Shown: one piece after another, positions 23,736 through 37,000 of the stretch
Layout of the letters: every line of letters starts with the position of its first letter
Numbering within the stretch: position 1 is the first letter of the stretch
Assembly: GCA_911728455.2 (NCBI GenBank)
Contig: OU452231.1
Coordinates: forward strand, 9,020,963 to 9,084,962
Origin: Marthasterias glacialis
Taxonomy: Eukaryota > Echinodermata > Asteroidea > Forcipulatida > Asteriidae
DNA length: 64,000 bases
Direction: 5' to 3'
Notes under the pieces: model-generated
Seen by the model: only the letters and a program-made list of their open reading frames with translations
What the model was told of the DNA's origin: nothing
Database searches by the model: none
Position numbers and translations under genes: made by a program

Positions 23736-23930
23736 TGTTAATTTTTGTCATCGACAGTGGAAAACATTAACACTGAAGCCAACTGTCTGTAAAGAATGGG
23801 AAACGGTTATTCTTCTTGAACGTCAAAGTACCCTGATCGAAAAGTGGAATTGTTATACCACTTGACCACTAGCCTTCTTTAGAGCCACGTTAATCTCAAG
23901 TCAGTGCCTGATTTTATATGCTTTTGCACT

Positions 23931-24013
23931 CCCCCCCCCCCCCCCCCCCACACACACACATAACTTGGATTTGCAGTGACATAACATTTTTTTTTTTTTT
24001 TTTTTTTTTTTTA
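23931..24013. repeat. C19, CA repeat and T-run cluster
   Basis: C19 at 23931-23949 runs into about six CA units. After a 24-base gap a T run of about 26 follows (23987-24012). Such clusters are mutation- and assembly-prone. Confidence 0.8.
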
Positions 24014-26299
24014 ACTTTTTTCTCCCCTTCCGGTGAGTCCCATGCTGATTTTAAGCCTGGAAGTATTTTATCGTCTTTACACCTTGTGGATTTTTACTTA
24101 CCGCATTTCAGGTCACACCTGAGTACCGAGTGATACTGGGCTGCTTTAAATGTTCATTTTTAATGTGCTTTCTTTTCCTTTTGTTTGAGTACTTTTTAAT
24201 GTGGTCTGCGTCTTATTTTAAATACCATACAATTTTGTGTGTGTGCTTTGTTTCTTAACAATGGGATTTTGTAACCCATGCGCAATGCGACCTTTGGTTG
24301 CGAAGCATGTGTGAATATTTTAAGACCATTGTTAAATTGAATTGGAGGGTCATTTATTTCGAATTTCTCATGTCGTATAGCTTGACAAAACACGTTTTAC
24401 TTAATTCTCTTTATACGTCTTTGATCTTGTTTTCAACCCCAGTGGTGTTGGACCCCAACAACCGAGAACTTTACGAAAGCCTCCCTCTGGTTTCTTTGAC
24501 ATTCTCCCCTGCCCCCCCCCCCTTTTCCCCCAGAGGTCTGAAATGCATACTGCTCGGTATTATTGTTGGGGTTAATCAATTTATCTCTTAATATGCCATA
24601 CAAGGGAACCGACCGGCTGATTTCTCGGTTATCAATGACTGCCTTCGAATAATCGTTGGGGCTACGTCTAACCTTTCCTTAGTGTATGCCCGCCCGTGCT
24701 CGCTGTCAGATTTACTCTACATTTTGAAAAGGTTCAAATTTGCTCCAGCACGTCCCATCTATTAAAAGGGGGAAGGTGTTATTATTGGCAATGTTAGGGA
24801 GGGAAAGTGCCGTCCTATGGGTGCGTTTAATCATTCTGATTTGAAATTACTTTGGAAATCACGGTTTATAGGATAGGAGGACGAAGGAAAGCAATGGAAT
24901 GTTTCGTGCGCTTGGATTTGTTGCATGTTCGCAATATGTGGACAAATAGATTTCGATTTCAAATTAAGCAATCTTTTAATTGTAGGACATGTTCAGCAGC
25001 CGAATTCAAAAGTGTTCTGCTCCTGCAGCGAGAGTGTGCGTTAATCGAATCGTCCAATTAGAACATTCCATGACAGATAAAGCGTCGTCCCGCGGGAACC
25101 ACAAAATGGGAACGACGCCTGGTCTTATGCACTGAGTGAGAACAGTCTCCATACCCAACGGAACGTTCCAAGCCGCACTCGATTCCCATGAGTGTTCTTG
25201 CGATGGCGCCCTCTTTTATTTTCTGACACCCCCTCCCCCAACCCCTCCAACCCAATGACATGAACAGGTCGGTTTGAGTGAGCTCTATAATTATAAAAAA
25301 TAATCCATCATCCATCCAGTAAAATCCACAAAACGAACCATGTCCCATGTTCATCGCCGGAGTCTACCGCTTCAATAAGATGACTTCTACAAGCATCAAA
25401 TAGCCACCGACAATTTAATTGATTTTTTTCCCTTAATGAACAAACGTGCGTAAATGAGCGATCCTTTATTTGTCCCCATCTAATTGGGGAACATTCTGTT
25501 ATTATTATGGTGCGTCTGCCTGTTTATAGTGGCATAAAACGTAACATCTTAAAACAGCAAACGCAGTTGAGCTGCGTCTACCCTGTCAGGGCAAGGTCGT
25601 GCACTTTCAGTCGACAAAACAAGCTTTCTTTGGCGTTATCCTCCTGTGATGCCAAGATGGTAGCGGGCCAAGGGTCGGAGTAATGGGACAAATCATTCCT
25701 ATTATAGGTCACGGGAGTCCCACGGGAGGGAGTTGTCTACGGGAGAATTCAATTTGGCCCCAGTAATTGTTTTTTATGCACAGAGTGCACAGACGATTCT
25801 CTGCATTCCCCCTTCAACCGAAGACATTCTCTCTATCTCTCTCTCTCTCCCTCTTTCTTGTACGCGAGCTGTCATCCTTAAACAGCGCGAGAAAGATTGT
25901 GTTCACATTTTCCTTACAAAGTTTAAGTTGAGTTTACTTCTTTTACATTTTTTTATTTTTTTTATTTTACTGTTTTATTAGTTGAGAACTACAGTCCAAC
26001 TGAAACTGTCTGTTATGTTTTGTATCATTCTGGATTACAGTCAAGCCTGGGAACTTTAAAGGGGTAGGTTTTACTTCTTTGGGTTTTTAGTTCAAGAAAC
26101 CTTTCATCTGGAAGTACAGGTCCCCTAGAATTAATCATGTATTGATTCGGAGATATCAACTCTCCCGACGGATAGTTTGTTCTTTCTGATAGATAATGAC
26201 AAGTGTTTATCAAAGAGGATTTCCTGAACGACTCCTTGGTCAAGACCCAAACAAGCATGATTAAGATCGGATGTTCATGCTGGGTTATTTTCCCGGCCG
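24014..26299. other. Low-repeat stretch
   Basis: C11 at 24513-24523, a CT-rich patch near 25828-25855, and scattered small frames. No recognised family or gene. Confidence 0.4.
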
Positions 26300-27450
26300 T
26301 GCTTATTATCGAGGGCTCACGTCAGTGGACTGAGGCGTGGGGCTTATCTTAGCGGGGAGCACTGATTCTTCCCCACGGGCAAAATGAGAAGCTTCTCGGC
26401 CCGGCAACTTGAGGGGAGAATGGCATCACTTGTTGAATTCAAAATCAGGTGTCCCCCCCCCCCCCCCCCTCACGCTGCGAGGCCGGGGTATACTTTGCAG
26501 AGATTGTCCATCGCGTGGCCGATTTCGAAACGTCTGGTCCATTGGACATCGATACGACCACGCAGACAAAAGTGTCATAGGTTTTTTTCCCCTGGGCAAA
26601 CTCATCGAGAATATCCAGCGAGCGGTCCACCCCTTAGACCCAAAGCCCGCCGTGGTTATTGTCTGATTCCCCGTCCCCATACAGTAAAAATTATCGTTTG
26701 GATACATTCTAAATGGGACTGGCGATTCTGTTTTGAAGGTTTGATCACAATGTCGCTTCCGTTTGCTGAGGATCTGCGTCGTTGAAAAACAAAATGGCTG
26801 CGCTGCGGTGCAAGCTCTATCCCCATGGGTAATGGTAAACACTTCAGTATGCGTTCCCATTCCTGAAGTTCATTTATTTTTAATATATCATAGGCAGAGT
26901 GCCAACTCATCTTGTGGCAAGCCTCTTGGAAAAAAAACATACATTGACGAGTTAATACGGAGGGATGTGCATCTCCTGAAAACAACCCCGAGCCCAGAGT
27001 TGTCTGTGCTGTGTAGTGTTGTTCCGCGAACTTTCCTTATTCATGAGGTCTGTAGAGGGCGGGCTTTGTTTCACCGCACCACACACGTATCGGGTTTCTA
27101 CGCCGGGAGGGTTGCCTATCCGGTGGCATATCATAACACCAAGTTGGAGGGAGGATTATAACCACGTCAATCCAGCTCGCAGCAAGCGGGGATCAACCCA
27201 AATCTGGACAGGCAGTGGATTTTTTTCTTCTTCTTCTCTCCAGTCAATCTACCCGTTGTCCTCAGAATTGGAATAACGGACGAGGGGTTAGCTCTTCCCC
27301 GGCGCTTCTCCGGTGGATCAACTGCTCAGCGTTGTTTGGACAATATCGCTGGCGTTGGACACCCGTGGATTAGCATGACACTGTTCTGCTCAAAATGTCA
27401 GTTGTTTTGACACGCGGCCTGGAGATAAAACGTGTCAACAGTGAGTATAA
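26300..27450. other. GC-richer block, possible promoter-associated region
   Basis: This kilobase is visibly less AT-rich and richer in CG than its surroundings, has no recognised repeat, and contains overlapping open frames of 108-144 codons on both strands (26384-27161). Openness on both strands fits base composition better than a gene, and I recognise none of the peptides. It ends with a donor-like GTGAGT at 27441. A CpG-type promoter with a 5' non-coding exon is one reading; it is not demonstrated. A C17 run lies at 26453-26469. Confidence 0.25.
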
Positions 27451-29989
27451 ACAATCGTACCTTCACCTTCGTAGTTCTGTTTCAAAATAAATACTAGTGC
27501 GTGTACGAGAGGCCATTTAAAAAGTGTTTCAATTATTGTACACGGAAACCGATTGGTCGTGGCTGTCTTGTCTCTGTTATTAATTTCAATAGTTCTGCTA
27601 TTTTTACAATTTTAGAGGGAAGTGATATAAAACCAAATCAGGAAGTTGCAATTATATTGTGCGGGCATTTGAAATGTTCGAGGCCGTTAGGGTGCTAAAG
27701 TTGGGGCGCATTATTTGAGGTTCAGAGTGAGGCGGTCTTGTGTCTGAGAAATTGAACAAGAGTCTTCATCATTTCTGTGAAGAGTTTCGTTTCTGAACTG
27801 AAGAAAACGTTATGTCCCACATCTTGTCTCATCTCATGTAAAGCGCTGATGATGTGACGTGAATATAAGTGCGTCTCTCGGGAAATACTGTTCACACTAT
27901 CCCGGTCTTATCGCCATCAGTCAGCAAATTATAGGTTATAAACTGCAACAGCATTTCCCCTGATGGAAAGACCTTGCACCCTTCATAGGCCAGTAATTAT
28001 AAACCTGTTCTTTACGTTTGGGAATATGGATCCGCACTCATTTTAGTATCCTTGAGGGCCGTGTTGCGACAAGAAGAACAGTCACAATCCCTTTGAAAGC
28101 TTACGCAACTATAAACTGAAAGTTTCCTGCATTAAAAAAAAAAATAATAATAATAATAACAATAAATAAAAATACGCAAATACAGTTTCGTCCTCATTTT
28201 ACCCCGCGTTCTATTTTTCCCCCGATCGGCAAAACGCAATCATTACAGTGTAAACATTTATATATACAAAAAATAATCAATATATTTTTTACGTGTACTT
28301 GTACTTTTTCCAATGCCCTAGATTAATCTCCGTGTAAATTGCACAATATAGGTTGTACTGATTTGTCACCACCCTTCTGCTGGGAATATACTCCATTGTT
28401 TACGAATATCGACGTGATTATATTATATATTTTTTTTCTTCATTTTCATATGATGTTGTATCGGCATTTTACTCGTACATTGCAGTTACGTCGTCTGCAC
28501 CTGTGCATATTACATGTCTTGTTGTATTGTCCAGAGGCGTTAATGCAATGCAACGCCCTCTGGGTATGTATTGGTTACATTGTTCTCATTTATCGTAGTC
28601 ACGCGTTAAAGGGCCACGTGCGTTGTCCAGTTCTTAAGAAAAAGTGTTTCTGTTGTTCTGTATTCCGAATTTCTAGGGGGTTTTTTTAATGCCGAATTTC
28701 CCTTAATGACCTTCAGTTGGAACATTTAACTCAAATGAGACCAACATTTTCTTATTGAGCGCAGAACAAAAAAAAACAGTAATAACAATAATAATAATAA
28801 GAAGAAGAATAACAATAATTGCAATAGTGATATTAATAACTTTGATAATACATATTTAAAAAGTAGGATTTTGTGGCAATAATTTCACTGACCGTACGAC
28901 TTACATTCTTTCCCCAAAGAGAGCTTGACATTATCTCCCCATCGAACCAAGCAACGCAAGTATCGTCATTAAAATGTAGCCTACGTCATGACACGTTCAA
29001 ATCATATTTGCATAAATATGTAAATCATCAAAAAGCAACAGTGCGTATATTTTGTTTTGTTTGTTTATGGTGCTTTGTGAAATATTTAGATTAAAAAAAC
29101 AAAACAAATGGTGTAAAGAAACATTTAAATTGCAGCTTAGTTATCGACACATTATTGTTTTTAAAGAATCCAATAATAAAGTTACAAGTCATGAGTTTGG
29201 CACAAAGAACACTTTAATATTGTGAACAATTTTCACTTCAGATTTGACGAACGAATGTTTAATTGCATTGCTTTTTTGCATTGTTGTTGCAACGTCAGTG
29301 TGGCGCCTTACAAGCTGTTGTTTTTCACAGTTTATTTCACTAATCTTGCATGAAAGAACATTCACTTTCTCCGCGTGAAACCCTCGTATTGATGGGCAAC
29401 CTTGAGACTGTCCAGTTCTTGTTATCATCTACTTTTGGTTCGCGGCGCTCCTAGTATTTGGATAAGGTAAGTCCTGTCACGCTCTTAGAGCGCGCTTTGC
29501 TGGGGAGAATTTCGAGGATTGTGCCGCATAAACCACAATTGCAAAAATGCTTATCTCTGGGTTTTAAGAAAAGTGCCTTCACTTATACAATTAAAATTCA
29601 GAGCCTAAATTGTTATTTTAAATAATTATTGTTTTTTTTTGTACATACCAACTTGCAAGCTAACGTTTCTGTCAAGTTGCATGTTAGGTATTATTTTGTT
29701 ATAACTCTGTCGGCAGTACATGATGTAATCAGGGGCAGTTCATGGCAGCAAAAATCAGAAATTGAAATACAACAAAAACTGTCATCAAATGATTATGCAG
29801 AAAGTCAAAAAGTTAAAGAACGGCAAGTGTAAATAGTCACACACCCAAGGTCAACTCGGCCTGACCACCAGTCACAAAAGGCGAATAACAAGCGACAAAA
29901 ATTATAAAGATTTAACTCTCCACAAAACAAACAAACAGCAATAAAATAGAAGTCATTCATAAAGGGCAAGAAACATAAAAAACGAACAA
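27451..29989. other. AT-rich stretch with AAT patches
   Basis: AAT/AAC-rich simple patches at 28133-28170 and 28767-28815. A perfect consensus donor AAG|GTAAGT has its GT at 29467 with no exon I can assign. Small frames only. Confidence 0.4.
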
Positions 29990-30496
29990 CCCGACACCAT
30001 CCCAACACCATTCCTGCAACATCATAACACCAAACCCGCATCATCCCCACACCATCCCTACGCCATCCCGACACCATCCCGACAAATCCAAACACCATCC
30101 CCACATCACCCCGACACATCCATTGACACCATCCCGACAACATCCCGACACCATCCCTACATCATCCTGACACCATCCCGACAAAATCCCGACACCATCC
30201 CGACACCATCCCTACATCATCCCGACACCATCCATGCATCATCCCGACACCATCCCCACACCGTCCCTATACACCATCCCCACACCGTCCTTATACATCC
30301 TGACACCGTCCCCACACCGTCCCTATACACCATCCCCACACCGTCCCTATACACCATCCCCACACCGTCCTTATACATCCTGACACCGTCCCCACACCGT
30401 CCCTATACACCATCCCCACACCGTCCTTATACATCCTGACACCGTCCCCACACCGTCCCTATACACCATCCCCACACCGTCCTTATACAACATCCT
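29990..30496. repeat. Minisatellite, 12 bp core and 56 bp higher-order unit
   Basis: The first half is a diverged array of a ~12 bp unit (CGACACCATCCC and variants). From about 30252 it becomes regular. A 24 bp unit (CCCCACACCGTCC, CTATACACCAT) alternates with a 32 bp unit (CCCCACACCGTCC, TTATACATCC, TGACACCGT), so the pair makes 56 bp. Unit starts fall near 30252, 30276, 30308, 30332, 30356, 30388, 30412 and 30444. The minus-strand frames with repeated GWC/GVG motifs are translations of this array. Confidence 0.9.
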
Positions 30497-32673
30497 TTGG
30501 ATGTTGCAGTTTGAGAAGCCCACATGCAGGTGCTCGTCCAAGAAACCTAAGCTTGGGTGTAACACTTATACCTCCTTATATGTTCACATGAGCGAACTTG
30601 ATTAAGAAACACGGCAGACGCAACATGATGAATAGTATCAATAACATTACGTCCTCGTGATGTTGAATTCATGTTGCATATGTGCTTCCTTTTTAATGTT
30701 ATGTTTAAAGCGGCAAGCTTGATCGTGACTCGATGATTGATCGAGCTGTAGGCTGTTTATGCAGCGATACAAGACAGTCTTGCCTAAAAAAGAAAAAAAA
30801 GGATCAGGCATTTGACGCATTCCAACCAAATACGTGTGGCGAAACCGAGGCCACCCAATGCTTGTATAGTCTGGTTCAGTTTTCCGGATTACTTATCATT
30901 GCGTTGATTTGACACACGATGTAAAACTACGAAGATGCTGTCCTGTGAATTGAGTTGGATGCTACATCATTCTCAATTCATTCTCAATTAGGACAGTACT
31001 GGTGCATATTACGTGTTAATCTGAGGATATACAACCCGGCTCTGTAATATGGGAACAAACATAAATCAGAGTGCGTTATATTCCACTGATTGAAACACTT
31101 TACTGTGAACAGGTTAAAGTTCACTGAAGGTCAAAGCTTCATCAAAAGGAACGAACCGGCTCATCGTGACATATCTAAACGAAAGCGTTGCTTGTGAGTT
31201 ATCGATGATAGCTATATTGAATTGTATGCCTACAAACAATCATACCAAGATGTACAATGCAACAAACACAGAAACGTGAGGAATAGGTGGATTCAGTATA
31301 CAGCCATAATTGCTGCCAGGAGACATCTGTCACTTACGGACACGTACTTTACAAAAAGATTAACAAGATTACTAGTCGACTTCACACTGAAACGGCCCAT
31401 TTTCGTTCACCCATCCGAAAGCCTTTAAACATCAGGGGGGAAGAAACACAGGCAGGCACTGAGTGCGTGGTTTGGGCCACGTCTTTGTCGGATTACTCGC
31501 CGAATTTAACACTTTAAGTGTGTAGAAGAGGGCAATTGCGTTTTAGCAGAAGACGAAAACCTTGGGCGTCACTGATGTGTAATGCAGTTACCACTCACCA
31601 CAACAAGAGTCTGGGAGGGAAAATGCTTCCCAGTGTATAGAAATAGACACAGACCTACGTAGGAAGGGGAAGAGCATTGAATCTGCACGCTATGTAAAGG
31701 TTGCCGGTGACGTCATATTTGCGTTGACGGCAATTCAAAATGGCGGATTTTACGGCTCGTTATGCGTATTACATTTGAGATAATGGCGGGGCTCTTTTGC
31801 TTTATACACGACACCAACGTGAAATGTGTGCATTGATAAAAGGAGTTTCTCTTGACGAAGCTGCTTATTAGATGAGGAAAAAAGATAAGGAACGAATAAC
31901 GCTTCAAGAAAGGGGATATCAATTTACCATTTTATTAGATCAGTGGGGGTACAAGGGTGACATTACTTTCTTCGCTTTCAGAATGCCTGTTGTTGTTATT
32001 AGAGATGTTGCTTGCTGCCGAGGCCAGGGAAAAAAATTCCTGTAGAGAAAATATTAATATAAGAAGGGGAGAGCGGCGTTATGCGACAACCCGAGGAAAC
32101 GCTCATCTTTCCATTAGCGTGATGGTATGAGAGTACGGGAGCCGAATTGTAGCGAGAACCCCGGAGTATCGGGTAGCACTGGCTCGGTGTCATGTTGACC
32201 CCAAAAAGCTCTCTTGTAGATAGCAATTAACGAATTGAAGGTTGCGGCTTCCAATTTACCCGAGAGGCTCTTACCTACGGTAGACTTGCTAGACTATTGA
32301 CCTCTGCGAGTCTGGTGTCTGATACCAAGCAGAACACCGATTTCCACTATAAAATATTAGCTTTCTTCCCCTTATTAAAGGCATGCGTAAGGCAGAATCT
32401 GTTGATTTTCTAAATAAACACTACGATGATAGATGACCTGCGGCAGTTTAATGATGAGAGGCATTCTCTCGAATCACTTTGTACGAGAGTCTATATTATT
32501 ATAGAATAGCATAGAAGTTCTGTTCTAATACTTCACACTGTATTCGGAAATTGTTGAATAGTGTTGATGCTTGATTGATTTACATAATCCTGTTCAACTT
32601 GGGATGCAAATTATTGCAGTTTTCGTTTTGTTATTGCGATGCAACACAGTTAAACAACCTTTTTTTGAGGTAA
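30497..32673. other. Low-repeat stretch
   Basis: No recognised repeats. Small frames of 60-76 codons without recognisable products. Confidence 0.4.
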
Positions 32674-32801
32674 AGGCTTCCAACCTTTTATCTGAACATT
32701 AGGTGAGGCTTCCAACCTTTTATTTTAACATTAGGTGAGGCTTCCAACCTTTTATCTGAACATTAGGTGAGGCTTCCAACCTTTTATCTGAACATTAGGT
32801 G
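32674..32801. repeat. Tandem repeat, 32 bp x 4
   Basis: Four adjacent units start at 32674, 32706, 32738 and 32770, each AGGCTTCCAACCTTTTAT.. ending ..CATTAGGTG. Units 1, 3 and 4 are nearly identical; unit 2 has TTTTA for TCTGA. Confidence 0.92.
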
Positions 32802-33314
32802 CAGTTCTGTCTTTCCAACAGATCTGAGCGGAACTGCTGAGTAAAACATATCGCAGTATCGACTTGAATGAGCAAGTTTACTGTCTTGAGTGCTATAAAG
32901 TATCCGATTAACTGCACATTGTTTGCGTAGTCTACTTTCAAGTTTATAACCGTACAATATAAAAGGCTCAGCCCCCTACCTTTAGATGTGTTTGTCATTA
33001 AAACAGACTGATGAAATTATATGGTTACTTGATCCGTTTCGCCTCCACAGGCTTATTTTATGTGTGTAAACCGACCACTGTCGAGAATTACTGCAATTGA
33101 TGCTTTAAAGGTAGCACATCATTTGTTGTTTTATTTTATTTTGTTTATACCTTTTGTTTGAGTGGTCATTTATTCTCCATCTCACAGTTTAGACGGACCA
33201 CACCGTGAAAACAACGTTTGTGCTAGTTTCATTCAATTCGATGCTCAAGTTTTCGTTAAAAAAACAAAACAAGAAATTGTTTTTTGGCGGAGAATCTTTG
33301 CACATTCATAGCAA
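32802..33314. other. Unannotated stretch
   Basis: AT-rich with small frames only. Nothing recognised. Confidence 0.4.
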
Positions 33315-33480
33315 GCTTATTTCGGTGATGGCAATCGAAATAAGCAATGCCCACGCTGAATTTAAGGGTCATCATTACTATTTTCTATTAATTTGACGGT
33401 ATTTCAGACGGGAATTTTTCTCTTGGGGAATTGTACTTACATTAACTTTATAACTAGTGAGCTTTTCGATAGAAATGATG
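33315..33480 (+). repeat. Hairpin-led dispersed repeat, copy 3
   Basis: Leading hairpin GCTTATTTCG ... CGAAATAAGC (33315-33345), then a body with AAGGGTCATCATTACTATTT, TCTCTTGGGGAATTGTACTT and ACTTTATAACTAGTGAGCTT. Order and spacing match the copies at 3.5 and 40.9 kb. Confidence 0.6.
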
Positions 33481-33507
33481 TACTCTGTCTGTCATAGTGA
33501 AAGAAAT

Positions 33508-33640
33508 TACACTCTAAAAACTAACTTAGTCAAAACAGCGTGTATTAGTCATTTTAGACCACATTTTGACTAAAATTAGTCAAAAATGGTCTAAAATAAC
33601 TAAGTAAGACTTTTTCGACTAACTTTAGTTTTAGAGTGTA
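33508..33640. mobile_element. Self-complementary MITE, 133 bp
   Basis: Ends TACACTCTAAAAACTAA and TTTAGTTTTAGAGTGTA are inverted. The interior is also palindromic, with TTAGTCATTTTAGACCACA opposite TGGTCTAAAATAACTA, so almost the full length can form one hairpin. Non-coding. Confidence 0.75.
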
Positions 33641-33836
33641 TGTTCTGTATTTTATGACTTAAGATATGAACTAAACAAGTCATTTTGGAGATATACGACG
33701 GATTGTGTTTACAAGAATTATAAAAAAAAAAAACATACTTATTTATATTAATTTTACTTATTTTTATTTTTTTTCCACATGGACGATTAATTTTATTTAT
33801 TTTTGTTTCTGATGGCAATTGAGCATGATATCAGCC

Positions 33837-34053
33837 GTACAAAACCACACCTCACGATATATGAGTACAAAACCACACCTCACGATATATGAGTCTTACA
33901 TTTATTTCTGTTTTTTTTCTTCTTTTTTTCTGTTTTTCCCGAATGGTTCATGTTCAGCCGTACAAAACCACACCTCACGATATATGAGTCTTACATTTAT
34001 TTCTGTTTTTTTCTTCTCCTTTTTTTCTGTTTTTCCCGAATGGTTCATGTTCA
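33837..34053 (+). repeat. Compound tandem duplication, 28 bp and 95 bp
   Basis: GTACAAAACCACACCTCACG starts at 33837, 33865 and 33960. The first two are 28 bp apart; the second and third are 95 bp apart and include a pyrimidine-rich stretch ending CCCGAATGGTTCATGTTCA. The 115-codon frame over it shows the duplicated peptide and is not a gene. Confidence 0.9.
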
Positions 34054-37000
34054 ATATAAACTGTAGTATACATCAGAGTAAGGACAGAATCATTGTATGG
34101 CACTCTACGCAGAATGCTCTTACTCTAATTATAGGGTACATCGCATCGGTGCCCCCCACAATCTAAAACTGAAATCAGGGACGTTCTAGAAATAACGTAA
34201 TTATCAGGTCATGCGAGTGATTCAATATCACCGATGCTTGACTTATAGAAAAGTTTACACTGTGATCCTGACTCTGAAATGATTACTGTTTATTGTTCCT
34301 TTGTGATACCTTGAACTATACAAAAATGAACAGGCGAATGATGCGTTCTTTTGTCTCGTGGTGCGTTTTGATAAAAGTGAAATAATAATACGGGAAACTT
34401 AAAGCTGTCCTCACCCGGAGTGACGTCTTGAAATTTGGAGAACGGTTTGCCGTGTTGTCATTTCTTTATCGTTTCAAGGACATAACTATCACTGTGAAAA
34501 CCACGAATCAAACATACAATAATAATAACTGAAATAAAGAACTCCTGTGAAACTGTGAGGTTTCTTGTTTGTATAATTGCAGCACCATCTGCCTATCACG
34601 TTAGTGGGCCATATCCTCCAATTGTTAGAATTCAATAATGATCTGAAATGTTGCGTGCACGCAAACAGGGATGTGTTGAATCCAATATTTGTTGTCTTGC
34701 TATCTTTAATTCAATTATTTAGATGAAACCCTCACCCAAACACCTAGTGTTGGTTGCAACAAACACATGAGCTCTATAGTTTATTATTGGTTTATTGAAA
34801 AAAAAAACACCCTTCGCAGATTGCTTATTATACATAAACATTAAACGACTGACATACATGAAGACTGACAGCTTTTGAGCTTATTCTTTTAATTACACCC
34901 GGACTTTTTTTTTAACATTAGGTGCCGGTGTCCCTCCCCCCCCCCCCCCCCCCCCAATCCTGGTTTATGTACGTGGACTTTTTTTTGTTTTTACTTTTTA
35001 TGTACGTGGAGAGAACTTCGCGATTTAGCATATTCGCGTTATAACGCCTCCGACCTCGCTGTTTTGCAATTTCCATTTGGAAGTGAATTCCCGAACTCAT
35101 CTTGTTGGAGGGATCCAGGGCAAGGTCAGTTGCGAGAGATGATGACGGGTGAACTCAACTCATTACGTCTTCTTCTCGCGCTATATTTGTCACATATCGA
35201 ACGTGTGTCAAACGTGGTCGCTGAAATAGAGCAAAGAAATAGTTGTTAGGAAACATATTTTGTTCACCAACGAGGCAATGACTCCGTGAAGGAATTCATT
35301 AAGGGAGCGCGGAAATTCAGCAACTTGTAAGTTCGAAGGGAACCCGTGAGCACAATTAGAAACAACTTAAAGTGTCGTTTTTAAGTATAGAAATCATGTT
35401 CCATTTTCAGTGCGAGCAGTATTTGACTATGTAGACAGTGAGCAGCCTGTGTATTATGTATTTCGAGTGTTGTTTACTCACAGTTAACACACATTATATG
35501 GGCGTTTTCTTTAATCAGTTTTCCGTCTTTATTCTGACAAGTGTATTGTAAAACACTCACACAGAGTGGGGAGAATTGTGGAATAACCCGCCCAGATAGT
35601 GCTTTTTTTTTGTTTAGTCCTACATAACACCACACTGTTGTGTTGAGTTTTATCCGTTCATGCACGCAGTTCTCGTTCCCTTGACTGCAACGGGTTCTTG
35701 CCCCCTAGAATCATGCGTCAACGTAACACGAGCAGAGACGAATAAATTCATTAAGTCCTTGAGACATTTTACAGTCTTATCTTGATCTCCTTCGCATCAT
35801 TCTTTTTTTTTATATTCTGGCTCATCCACTATGCGTCAAACACCGCGAGAGGACGTGTCAGCGAATGCAGCTGCCGGGGTAAACAAAAACAAAAGAGATC
35901 TGAAAACTGACACTACCGGCTAATCCCATCTGAACAACGGGCGATCTATGAAGAGTCTCCCGAAAATGTAACTCTAACCCGAGTTCTCGAGAGAGTTGGC
36001 GAGAGTTTGGAGACGTCACCGGGGGGAAGGAAGCGTTGCAACGCTCAAGTAGCTTGGTCGCTCAATGGTGCTCCCAAGGAACATGGATTGATGTGTGTGG
36101 CTCCTTCGATGAAAAACATTCACTTAAACCAATCTGGAGAGTTAAGGCCAAGGGAGGCTATTACCAGACGCATCCTCCGTTCAAATATTGACACGCTGTT
36201 TCTTTTCCTTCAATTCCGTAAAAAAAGGAAAAAAAGAAAAAAGAAGAAGGACTCTTTTTTACTTGCCACCCAAAGTGGATTTGCGAAGGGCGTTACTGTA
36301 CACAGAATCTGTTGCCCCGTCGTTTTCCAATGGGACTTCTTGCAGGTATTTTGGTACCTTCTAACCGGTACTTTGAAATATCACTCACCGTGTCTGTAGA
36401 CGGGCCTGGGGGCAACGACTGAAAATAAGGACCGGTCAATAGTATGCCTGTTAGAAAAGTGAAGCGCCTGGGCTACTCCATAGAAGTTGTTTTATTCCCC
36501 TCACAATGGAGTTCCGAAATAAATGGCCAGGTGTCATATTCTACGAACGAAACGCCGTATATCATAATTCATTGAAAATAATGTTGACGCCGCCATACCC
36601 CCCCCCACCTCCCCCTGCACGATACGATAAGGATTATTAAGCCAACTATTCGAACAGGCCGTTATCTCTCGCGCTGCGCCGTCCACCAACTGCATACACC
36701 TTGCACTTAGGACGAATTAGTGACGTCACCGATCTGCGCCCTTGACTGCAGATGCTGTCGGAGCGATTGTGAAAACAAGTTGGCCATTTTCTTTCTCTTT
36801 TTTTTATTTTTATCTGCACACAGGAATAGACTGTTTTGGAAATTCAAAGAGACTTGAGTTCTGAGGACGAGTGGACTATTTCTGCATTGCTCTTCCTCTT
36901 TCTCTGCGATGTGGTGTTCGTCAAATCCTATCAATTATCACTCTAAACTCAAACTGGCGGTGGGAACATAAAGCGGGACAATCTAACAGGATAATAGGTA

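Noticed and set aside
26388-26402. GAAGCTTCTCGGCC-type word resembling the 5' part of U2 snRNA
   Set aside because: Only about 11 bases match and the downstream U2 sequence is absent.
26384-27161. Overlapping frames of 130-144 codons on both strands
   Set aside because: Several frames on both strands are open at once in a GC-richer block, and none resembles a known protein.
29805-30565. Minus-strand frames with repeated GWC/GVGM motifs
   Set aside because: They are read-outs of the minisatellite; the peptide period equals the DNA period and no non-repetitive domain exists.
33819-34166. 115-codon frame with an internal peptide duplication
   Set aside because: The duplication is at DNA level (95 bp) and the rest is low complexity; no domain.
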